From: Bacteroidales bacterium
Lineage (GTDB): Bacteria > Bacteroidota > Bacteroidia > Bacteroidales > UBA12077
Direction: 5' to 3'
Length of the DNA stretch: 5,328 bases
NCBI GenBank assembly: GCA_030600865.1
Contig: JAUVUS010000212.1
Coordinates: 1 to 5,328 of the forward strand
Below the pieces are notes generated by a model. The model saw only the letters and a program-made list of their open reading frames with translations, made no database searches and was not told the DNA's origin. Within the stretch, counting starts at the first letter, position 1. Each line of letters opens with the position of its first letter. Below, in pieces: positions 1 to 5,328 of this stretch. The translations under genes and the position numbers were made by a program.

Positions 1-11
1 AAGATATTGAA

Positions 12-40
12 AAGCCTCATTATATTATGGGGCTTTTTTT
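12..40 (+). terminator. Intrinsic terminator of an upstream gene outside the window
   Basis: A 9-bp stem pairs AAGCCTCAT (12-20) with ATGGGGCTT (27-35), with one G-U wobble and a 6-nt loop. It runs into a seven-T tract (34-40). The T tract lies on the plus-strand side, so it most likely ends a rightward gene lying left of the window. It also separates that gene from ileS, so ileS needs its own promoter. The identity of the upstream gene cannot be seen. Confidence 0.75.
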
Positions 41-121
41 ATTTCATTCGTCTTTATAAATTCTAATTACAAACGTTTTATTTAAATCAATTAAAAAATA
101 AAGAAGTCATTAAATTTTTGA

Positions 122-152
122 TTGCATTTTATTTTACATAAGTCTATCTTTG
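122..152 (+). promoter_or_regulatory. Candidate Bacteroidota-type promoter for ileS
   Basis: TTG (122-124) and TATCTTTG (145-152) are separated by 20 nt. They match the known Bacteroidota sigma-ABfr pattern of a -33 TTG/TTTG and a -7 TAnnTTTG. An overlapping TTTG at 117-120 is 24 nt from the -7 element and fits less well. A start site near 158-160 would give a leader of about 35 nt. That leader is A/T-rich and has no Shine-Dalgarno sequence, which is usual in this phylum. I see no T-box or other leader structure. The call rests on motif match only. Confidence 0.6.
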
Positions 153-194
153 TAGGCTTTAAAATATTGTAGTCCATAAAAATATATAATATCA

Positions 195-3100
195 ATGAGT
201 AAAAAATTTCCTACATATCAACAGCTAAATTTATCACAAGTAAATAAAGATATACTTGCACGTTGGGATAAGAATGATACATTTCATAAAAGTATAACTA
301 CACGTGAAGGCAAGCCTACTTTTGTGTTTTACGAGGGACCACCATCAGCCAATGGAATGCCGGGAATTCATCATGTAATGGCACGTGCCATTAAAGATAT
401 TTTTTGCCGTTACAAAACCATGCAAGGCTTTTTGGTAAAACGCAAAGCCGGCTGGGATACTCACGGACTGCCAGTAGAGTTGAGCGTTGAAAAATCTCTG
501 GGAATTACTAAAGAAGATATTGGAAAGAAAATTACCGTTGACGAATACAATGATACTTGCCGTAAAGAAGTAATGAAATATACTGATGTGTGGGAAAATT
601 TAACACACAAAATGGGATACTGGGTTAATATGGACGATCCCTACATTACTTTCGATAACAGATATATTGAAACTTTATGGTGGTTACTCAAAAAGCTTTT
701 TGATAAAGGACTGCTTTACAAAGGATACAGTATACAACCATATTCACCTGCAGCAGGTACAGGTTTAAGCACACATGAACTTAATCAACCAGGTTGTTAC
801 AAAGATGTTAAAGATACAACTTGTGTTGCCCAGTTTAAGGTCGTTAAAAATGAAAAGTCAGAATTTTTATTTAACAATACAGATACTTCGACTTTGCTCA
901 GTACAAGTGTTTACATTTTAGCCTGGACAACAACTCCATGGACATTACCTTCGAATACGGCTTTAGCTGATGGAGAAAAAATAAAATATGTTAAAGTCAG
1001 AACATTTAATCAGTATACAGGAGAACCAATTGTGGTTGTTCTTGCAAAAGATTTATTTAATGCTCATTTCGATAACAAATCCGAAGAATTAAATCTTGAA
1101 GATTATAAAGCAGGCGACAAGAAAGTTCCTTTCAAAGTTCTTTCTGAATATACAGGGAAAGATCTTAAAGGAGTTTATTATGAACAATTAATTGACTGGG
1201 TTAAGCCGGAACGTGAAGCTTTCCGTGTGATAATCGGCGATTATGTTACTACCGAAGATGGTACCGGAATAGTTCACATTGCTCCAACTTTTGGAGCCGA
1301 TGATGACCGTGTTGCAAAACAAAATAACATTCCTCCACTGGTAGTTTACGATAAGGAAAGTACAATGCATCCATTGGTTAGCAAGCAAGGGCGAATGTAT
1401 CCTATAGAAAGTCTGGATTCTGAATTTGTTTCGAAATACGTTAATATTGATTCATACAAACCTTTCGCTGGAAGATTTGTAAAGAATGAGTATGATCCTA
1501 ATCTATCAGAAAAAGATCCAACTATAGATGTGGATATCTCTGTGATGCTGAAAAAAGAAAATAAAGCTTTCAAGATTGAAAAACATGTTCACAATTATCC
1601 ACACTGCTGGAGAACTGATAAACCTATTCTCTATTATCCTTTAGATTCATGGTTTATTAAAACAACTGCTTCACGCGATCGAATGATCGAGTTGAACAAA
1701 ACCATTAACTGGAAACCGGAATCAACAGGAACAGGACGTTTTGGTAAATGGCTAGAAAATTTACAAGATTGGAATCTTTCTCGTTCTCGTTACTGGGGAA
1801 CACCATTACCAATTTGGGTTTCAGAAGATAGAACAGAAATAAAATGTATTGGATCAGTTAAAGAGCTTTTCGATGAAATAGAAAAATCTGTTAAAGCAGG
1901 ATTTATGAAACAAAATCCATATGCGGATTTTATTGTTGGAGATAATTCAAAAACCAATTACGAAAAAATTGATTTGCACAGGCCATATGTTGACAACATT
2001 TATCTGGTATCGAACAGCGGACAAAAAATGACTCGTGAATTAGACCTTATTGATGTTTGGTTTGATTCGGGAGCAATGCCTTATGCACAATTTCATTATC
2101 CTTTCGAAAATAAAGAATTAATCAGCCCATCCCCAACCCTTCCCAAAGGAAAGGGAGCTGGAGGGGGCTTATTTCCTGCTGATTTTATTGCCGAAGGTGT
2201 TGATCAAACTCGTGGATGGTTCTTTACTTTGCACGCAATTGCAGTAATGCTGTTTGATTCAGTAGCTTATAAGAATATTATTTCGAATGGTTTGGTTTTA
2301 GACAAAAGCGGTGCAAAAATGTCGAAACGACTTGGTAATGCTGTTGACCCTTTCGAAACTATAGAAAAACATGGCTCCGATCCATTACGTTGGTACATGA
2401 TTACTAATGCACAACCATGGGATAATTTAAAATTTGACTCAAGTGGTTTAGATGAAGTAAAACGTAAATTTTTCGGCACACTTTATAATACTTATTCATT
2501 TTTTGCATTATATGCAAATGTTGATGAATTTAAATATACAGAAGAGGAAATACCTGTAAGTGAAAGACCGGAAATTGACCGTTGGATTATTTCGTTACTT
2601 AACTCGCTTGTTAAAGAAGTAGAAACCGATTATGAAAATTATGAACCAACTCGTGCAGGTCGTGCAATTCAGAAATTCGTTACCGAAAATCTCAGTAACT
2701 GGTATGTTCGATTAAACCGTAAACGTTACTGGGGTGGAGAATATTCTAAAGATAAGATTGCAGCTTACCAAACTCTTTATTCTTGTTTGGAAACTGTTGC
2801 AAGATTAATGGCTCCTATTTCACCTTTCTTTGCCGATCAATTATTTACTGATTTAAATTCGATTACAGAAAAAGACTTAACCGAATCGGTTCATATTGCT
2901 GATTTCCCAAAATATGATAAGCAATATATCGATAAAGATTTAGAAGAAAACATGGACATAGCTCAGCGTGTTTCGTCTATGATTCTTGCATTACGTCGAA
3001 AAGTAAACATCAAGGTTCGACAGCCATTAAGCAAACTCATGATTCCTGTTTTGGATAAATCGTTACAAGTAAAATTCGAAGCTGTTCGGAATTTAGTGCT

Positions 3101-3689
3101 TGCAGAAGTGAATGTAAAAGATGTTGAATATATTACTGATACAACAGGTGTATTAGTGAAAAAAATCAAACCAAACTTCAAAACATTAGGTCCTAAGTAT
3201 GGTAAATTAATGAAACAAATTTCGCTGGCTGTTACACAAATGTCACAGGAAGAAATAGTGGCTTTCGAACGCAATGAAAAGTACGAACTAAGCGTTGATA
3301 CAGAAAAGATCAATCTTACTTTGGAAGATATTGAAATAACTTCTGAAGATATCCCGGGTTGGTTAGTTGCAAATGATGGTAAATTAACTGTTGCTCTTGA
3401 CATTACAGTTACTGATGAATTAAGAGAAGAAGGTATTGCGAGAGAATTTATAAATCGTATTCAGAATATCAGAAAAGACAGCAATTTTGAGGTAACGGAT
3501 AAAATTGAAATACAAATACAAAAACACGATTTAATAAACAAGGCTATTGAAAAATACGGTGATTATATAAGTACTCAAACCTTAGCAAAATCAATAGGTT
3601 TAGTAGATAAATTCGAGCAAAACACCGTGCATTTAGTAGAGATTACCGAAGAGATAAAAACGTATATTAAAATAGACAAGATAAGTTAA
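195..3689 (+). CDS. ileS: Isoleucyl-tRNA synthetase, eukaryote-like IleRS2 type
   Basis: This cytoplasmic class I synthetase joins isoleucine to tRNA-Ile with ATP and edits mischarged valine. The 1164-residue protein is complete. The Rossmann catalytic core begins with GPPSANGMPGIHH (48-60), where GIHH (57-60) stands in place of the usual HxGH. The second signature, KMSKR, is at 708-712. The CP1 editing domain follows residue ~190, with TTPWTLPSN (246-254) and GTGIVHIAP then FGADD (356-370), including the Asp expected for editing. The core resumes around WRTDKPILYYP and DVWFDSG (620-626). The helical anticodon-binding domain spans about 790-950, followed by a long C-terminal region. No cysteine pairs occur near the C terminus, unlike the zinc-binding tail of IleRS1, which supports the IleRS2 class. 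The start at 195 gives the family's usual N terminus and follows an A/T-rich leader without Shine-Dalgarno. Residues 644-658 are an unusual insertion encoded by a GC-rich palindrome. Confidence 0.97.
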   Translation: MSKKFPTYQQLNLSQVNKDILARWDKNDTFHKSITTREGKPTFVFYEGPPSANGMPGIHHVMARAIKDIFCRYKTMQGFLVKRKAGWDTHGLPVELSVEKSLGITKEDIGKKITVDEYNDTCRKEVMKYTDVWENLTHKMGYWVNMDDPYITFDNRYIETLWWLLKKLFDKGLLYKGYSIQPYSPAAGTGLSTHELNQPGCYKDVKDTTCVAQFKVVKNEKSEFLFNNTDTSTLLSTSVYILAWTTTPWTLPSNTALADGEKIKYVKVRTFNQYTGEPIVVVLAKDLFNAHFDNKSEELNLEDYKAGDKKVPFKVLSEYTGKDLKGVYYEQLIDWVKPEREAFRVIIGDYVTTEDGTGIVHIAPTFGADDDRVAKQNNIPPLVVYDKESTMHPLVSKQGRMYPIESLDSEFVSKYVNIDSYKPFAGRFVKNEYDPNLSEKDPTIDVDISVMLKKENKAFKIEKHVHNYPHCWRTDKPILYYPLDSWFIKTTASRDRMIELNKTINWKPESTGTGRFGKWLENLQDWNLSRSRYWGTPLPIWVSEDRTEIKCIGSVKELFDEIEKSVKAGFMKQNPYADFIVGDNSKTNYEKIDLHRPYVDNIYLVSNSGQKMTRELDLIDVWFDSGAMPYAQFHYPFENKELISPSPTLPKGKGAGGGLFPADFIAEGVDQTRGWFFTLHAIAVMLFDSVAYKNIISNGLVLDKSGAKMSKRLGNAVDPFETIEKHGSDPLRWYMITNAQPWDNLKFDSSGLDEVKRKFFGTLYNTYSFFALYANVDEFKYTEEEIPVSERPEIDRWIISLLNSLVKEVETDYENYEPTRAGRAIQKFVTENLSNWYVRLNRKRYWGGEYSKDKIAAYQTLYSCLETVARLMAPISPFFADQLFTDLNSITEKDLTESVHIADFPKYDKQYIDKDLEENMDIAQRVSSMILALRRKVNIKVRQPLSKLMIPVLDKSLQVKFEAVRNLVLAEVNVKDVEYITDTTGVLVKKIKPNFKTLGPKYGKLMKQISLAVTQMSQEEIVAFERNEKYELSVDTEKINLTLEDIEITSEDIPGWLVANDGKLTVALDITVTDELREEGIAREFINRIQNIRKDSNFEVTDKIEIQIQKHDLINKAIEKYGDYISTQTLAKSIGLVDKFEQNTVHLVEITEEIKTYIKIDKIS
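2124..2169. repeat. GC-rich palindromic element inserted in frame in ileS
   Basis: This imperfect palindrome has outer arms AGCCC (2124-2128) and GGGCT (2165-2169), then TCC (2130-2132) with GGA (2160-2162). The inner arms are CCCTT (2137-2141) with AAGGG (2151-2155) and CC (2142-2143) with GG (2148-2149), around a CAAA loop. About 29 of the 45 bases 2124-2168 are G or C, in a gene that is otherwise AT-rich. It is translated as SPSPTLPKGKGAGGG, a low-complexity Pro/Gly/Lys stretch. It sits between the PFENKEL segment and FPADFIAEG, where relatives, as I recall them, have only a few residues. The sequence style (CCCTTCCC, short A-rich loop, then G-rich arm) resembles dispersed palindromic repeats common between genes in Bacteroidota. 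No second copy lies in this window, so the repeat nature is inferred. Confidence 0.65.
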
Positions 3690-3720
3690 CAATTGCTTTT
3701 TTGAATAAAAATAATTGTTA
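3687..3720. repeat. AT-rich inverted repeat overlapping the ileS stop codon
   Basis: TAACAATT (3687-3694) and AATTGTTA (3713-3720) are perfect 8-bp inverted arms. The 18-nt interval contains T-rich and A-rich runs that could extend the pairing. The left arm starts with the ileS TAA stop. Only a short TCTTT follows, with no real T tract, so this is at best a weak terminator or a 3'-end-stabilising hairpin. It overlaps the possible promoter of the next gene. Confidence 0.45.
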
Positions 3721-3726
3721 TCTTTA
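3693..3726 (+). promoter_or_regulatory. Weak candidate promoter for the DksA-like gene
   Basis: TATCTTTA (3719-3726) differs at one position from the Bacteroidota -7 element TAnnTTTG. Two upstream candidates exist, neither at ideal spacing: TTG at 3693-3695 leaves 23 nt, and TTTG at 3700-3703 leaves only 15 nt. If real, transcription would start inside the 12-bp tandem repeat. Readthrough from ileS is an equally good explanation for expression of the downstream gene. Confidence 0.3.
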
Positions 3727-3748
3727 GAACGACTTATAGAACGACTTA
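3725..3748 (+). repeat. Perfect 12-bp tandem duplication upstream of the DksA-like gene
   Basis: TAGAACGACTTA occurs twice with no gap, at 3725-3736 and 3737-3748, and ends 13 bp before the ATG at 3762. It lies in the leader or initially transcribed region of the next gene. It could be a paired protein-binding site, a leader element, or a simple slippage duplication. A shorter related string, TTTAGAACG, is at both 3723-3731 and 4884-4892 and may be coincidental. Confidence 0.8.
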
Positions 3749-3761
3749 AAATTGATGAATT

Positions 3762-4139
3762 ATGGAGGAAAAGAAAAGATATACAGTAGAAGAGTTGGCA
3801 GAATTCAAAGAAATTATATTACAAAAACTTGAAAAAGCCAAACAGGATTTCGACATATTGAAAAAGACAATTACTCATAGCGAAAGCAACGATACTGAAG
3901 ACACCTCACCTACTTTTAAAGTTTTAGAAGAGGGTGCGGCTACTCTATCTAAAGAAGAAGCCGGAAGATTGGCTCAACGTCAACAGAAGTTTATACAGCA
4001 TTTACAAGCTGCACTTATTCGCATTGAAAATAAAACTTATGGTGTTTGCCGTGAAACGGGAAAATTAATTTCTAAAGAAAGACTTCGTGCAGTTCCGCAT
4101 GCTACTTTAAGCATTGAAGCTAAGAAAAATCAACGATAA
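3762..4139 (+). CDS. TraR/DksA-family transcriptional regulator with degenerate zinc finger
   Basis: This 125-residue protein belongs to the family whose members insert a coiled coil into the RNA polymerase secondary channel, with (p)ppGpp in DksA itself. Helical, charged segments at about 7-42 and 62-92 should form the coiled coil. The linker holds D44-T-E-D47-T-S49, resembling the DxxDxA/S tip motif of DksA. The C-terminal globule matches the family fold pattern YGxC..TGK.I...RL.A.P.A. Of the four zinc-ligand cysteines only C96 remains; the other three positions are T99, S117 and A120, so zinc is probably not bound. I recall the same pattern in Bacteroidota homologues, so it is likely ancestral there rather than decay. 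The gene lies 72 bp after ileS and is followed by a strong terminator, so it may be read with ileS or from its own weak promoter. The ATG is preceded by no Shine-Dalgarno. Family assignment is secure; regulatory targets are not known from sequence. Confidence 0.9.
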   Translation: MEEKKRYTVEELAEFKEIILQKLEKAKQDFDILKKTITHSESNDTEDTSPTFKVLEEGAATLSKEEAGRLAQRQQKFIQHLQAALIRIENKTYGVCRETGKLISKERLRAVPHATLSIEAKKNQR

Positions 4140-4161
4140 TTGTTTTTAACATATTTTATGG

Positions 4162-4194
4162 AATGATTGGGTCAAAACGATCCAATCATTTTTT
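4162..4194 (+). terminator. Strong intrinsic terminator after the DksA-like gene
   Basis: A 12-bp stem pairs AATGATTGGGTC (4162-4173) with GATCCAATCATT (4179-4190), with one G-U wobble and a five-base AAAAC loop. It is followed directly by T residues through 4194. There is no A tract before the left arm, so it acts rightward. It should end the ileS/DksA-like transcript and implies that lspA is either made by readthrough or has a promoter between 4195 and 4244. I found no convincing TAnnTTTG there. Confidence 0.85.
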
Positions 4195-4244
4195 ATTATT
4201 CGACTCTTTTTTAATAGTTTTATACCCAAATAAAAAATGCAATA

Positions 4245-4856
4245 ATGAAATCAATTACAACAAAATCAGTTATAATTATTCTTTTAATATTGATTATCGA
4301 TCAAACTCTTAAGATATGGATTAAAACACATATGATTTTAGGACAAGAGTATGAGGTTTTGGGTAATTGGTTTATAATTCATTTTACAGAAAATAATGGT
4401 ATGGCCTTTGGAATGGAGTTTTGGGGCAAGAACGGTAAAATTTTCTTAACTCTGTTTCGAATTATTGCTGTAATAGGCATCGGATGGTATTTAAAAACAC
4501 TCATTAAGCAAAACGCACCTAAAATGGTCGTTATTAGTATTGCACTGATTATGGCAGGAGCTATAGGAAATATCCTCGATAGTATCTTTTATGGTGTTAT
4601 TTTTGATGAGAGTTTTTATCAAATTGCTGAATTTATGCCCCGTGATGGAGGTTATTCTGCCTGGCTTCAAGGCAGAGTTGTTGACATGTTTTATTTCCCA
4701 ATATTTAATGGTCATTATCCAAGCTGGTTTCCATTCTGGGCAAATCAGGAGTTTATATTTTTCCGCCCTGTATTTAATATTGCAGACTCTTCCATAACTA
4801 TTGGTGTAGGCTATATATTGTTATTTGAAAGATCATTTTTTAAACATCTTGACTAA
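4245..4856 (+). CDS. lspA: Lipoprotein signal peptidase (signal peptidase II)
   Basis: This integral inner-membrane aspartyl protease removes the signal peptide from prolipoproteins after the lipobox cysteine has been diacylglycerylated. The 203-residue protein has four hydrophobic segments near 8-26, 65-86, 93-112 and 177-195. Family motifs are present in order: DQ..K (19-23), N-N-G-M-A-F-G (50-56), GAIGNILD (105-112), VVDMF (145-149) and FNIADSSI (177-184). D147 and D181 are the expected catalytic pair. The protein is longer than the usual 150-170 residues. The extra length lies on the outer face between segments 3 and 4: about 27 residues before VVDM and about 17 between DMFYF and FNIAD. 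I recall such insertions in other Bacteroidota LspA. The ATG at 4245 overlaps the stop of a two-codon frame, ATG-CAA-TAA (4237-4245). A terminator separates the gene from the DksA-like gene. Confidence 0.96.
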   Translation: MKSITTKSVIIILLILIIDQTLKIWIKTHMILGQEYEVLGNWFIIHFTENNGMAFGMEFWGKNGKIFLTLFRIIAVIGIGWYLKTLIKQNAPKMVVISIALIMAGAIGNILDSIFYGVIFDESFYQIAEFMPRDGGYSAWLQGRVVDMFYFPIFNGHYPSWFPFWANQEFIFFRPVFNIADSSITIGVGYILLFERSFFKHLD

Positions 4857-4858
4857 TG

Positions 4859-4886
4859 TTAAACCTTGAGTGTTTAATGAGTTTTT
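4859..4886. terminator. Weak possible hairpin between convergent lspA and rlpA
   Basis: TTAAAC (4859-4864) and GTTTAA (4872-4877) form a short AT-rich stem around a 7-nt loop, with TTTTT at 4882-4886 a few bases later. It lies in the 41-bp gap between two converging genes, where a terminator is expected. The stem is short, and the four bases between stem and T run weaken the call. Confidence 0.3.
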
Positions 4887-4897
4887 AGAACGCATTA

Positions 4898-5328
4898 TTA
4901 GTTTTTAAATGTAACGATAAAACAGTCGGGGTATTCTTTTGAAAGTTTCTTCTTTAATGAAATTAACTGTGTATCAGAATTGTAATTACCCAAAATAATT
5001 CGATATACTCTTTGCTTTTTTATTGTTGCAACTTCAATGAAAACTTCTTCGTTATATTTCTTTTTTAATCCCTCGGCTAACCTAAATACATTCTCGTCGT
5101 CTTTGTAACTACCTATTTGAACTCCTTTGCCGCTTGGTGAAACAATGTCAACATTTACTTTATAGTATATTTTATTTTGAAGTTTCTTTTTTGCCGAGGG
5201 TTTATTACCCGGCAAATAATCAGTCGAAGCAATAAGCTCAATTTTAACCTTTGCCAGACCTTTTTTAACGATTCCCAATTCCTGTGCTACAGATTTTGAA
5301 AGATCAATAATCCTATTATCTACAAATG
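4898..5328 (-). CDS. rlpA: RlpA-family septal ring lytic transglycosylase with SPOR domain, 5' end missing
   Basis: The window holds the last 142 residues; the reading frame stays open to base 5328, so the true start lies beyond. The first visible residues, FVDNRIIDLSKSVAQELG and then KKGLAKVKIE, are the end of the RlpA double-psi beta-barrel, with its conserved DLS segment. A lysine-rich linker (about 45-55) follows, then a SPOR domain from about residue 67 to 140, recognisable by GVQIGSY (68-74), the A-x-x-L helix, the YRIILGNY strand-turn and a final helix and strand. SPOR domains bind glycan strands stripped of stem peptides at division sites. RlpA of Pseudomonas aeruginosa cleaves such strands, while some relatives lack activity. 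The catalytic Glu and His would lie upstream, so activity cannot be judged here. The export signal is likewise out of view. The TTG at 5276-5278 is an internal leucine codon, not a start. The gene converges on lspA with a 41-bp gap. Confidence 0.9.
   Translation of the reverse strand, partial: FVDNRIIDLSKSVAQELGIVKKGLAKVKIELIASTDYLPGNKPSAKKKLQNKIYYKVNVDIVSPSGKGVQIGSYKDDENVFRLAEGLKKKYNEEVFIEVATIKKQRVYRIILGNYNSDTQLISLKKKLSKEYPDCFIVTFKN

Noticed and set aside
41..194. Possible leader RNA, T-box or riboswitch before ileS
   Set aside because: The region is plain AT-rich sequence with no stable stems, and the inferred leader is only about 35 nt long; the only signal found is the promoter match.
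2963..3403. A 146-codon open frame on the minus strand
   Set aside because: It lies wholly antisense to the well-conserved C-terminal part of ileS, its translation is Ser/Thr-rich with no recognisable family, and it is best explained as a shadow of the ileS codons.
3764..3768. GGAGG resembling a Shine-Dalgarno sequence
   Set aside because: It falls inside the first codons of the DksA-like gene (ATG-GAG-GAA), with no suitably spaced start downstream, so it is coding sequence.
4195..4244. Possible lspA promoter, TAGTTTTA at 4215-4222
   Set aside because: It only loosely matches TAnnTTTG and there is no TTG/TTTG element at suitable spacing upstream.
4591..4797. A 68-codon plus-strand frame inside lspA, and a minus-strand frame at 4491-4715
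   Set aside because: Both overlap conserved LspA motifs in other frames and show no recognisable domains of their own.
5276..5278. TTG as a possible start of a 126-residue minus-strand protein
   Set aside because: The same frame stays open to the window edge and the upstream residues (FVDNRIIDLSKSVAQE) are typical RlpA barrel sequence, so this is an internal leucine in a longer gene.

Overview
This window looks like ordinary core chromosome of an AT-rich member of the Bacteroidota, probably Bacteroidales or a relative. Four things point there: the sequence style of the isoleucyl-tRNA synthetase, a DksA-like protein with a degraded zinc finger between ileS and lspA, an enlarged LspA, and start codons that follow A/T-rich leaders without a Shine-Dalgarno sequence. 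A promoter-like TTG-N20-TAnnTTTG match precedes ileS. The genus cannot be named from the sequence alone.

Layout: an intrinsic terminator of an unseen upstream plus-strand gene (12-40) is followed by a promoter-like region and then ileS (195-3689). A 72-bp gap holds an AT-rich inverted repeat and a perfect 12-bp tandem repeat. Next come a TraR/DksA-family gene (3762-4139), a strong intrinsic terminator (4162-4194) and lspA (4245-4856). The 3' part of a convergent minus-strand RlpA-type gene with a SPOR domain (4898 to beyond 5328) closes the window. No stretch above 300 bases lacks a gene.

The genes are housekeeping functions: charging of tRNA-Ile, probable RNA-polymerase-binding transcription control, lipoprotein signal-peptide removal, and peptidoglycan remodelling at the envelope. 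ileS and lspA are also neighbours in proteobacteria; here a DksA-like gene sits between them.

I see no wholly new system. Two points stand out. A GC-rich imperfect palindrome of about 45 bp lies in frame inside ileS and adds about 15 residues (644-658) to the catalytic core; it looks like a dispersed palindromic repeat that has been domesticated as coding sequence. The synthetase also carries the swapped signature GIHH (residues 57-60) in place of HxGH, which has been linked in IleRS2 enzymes to extreme mupirocin resistance.
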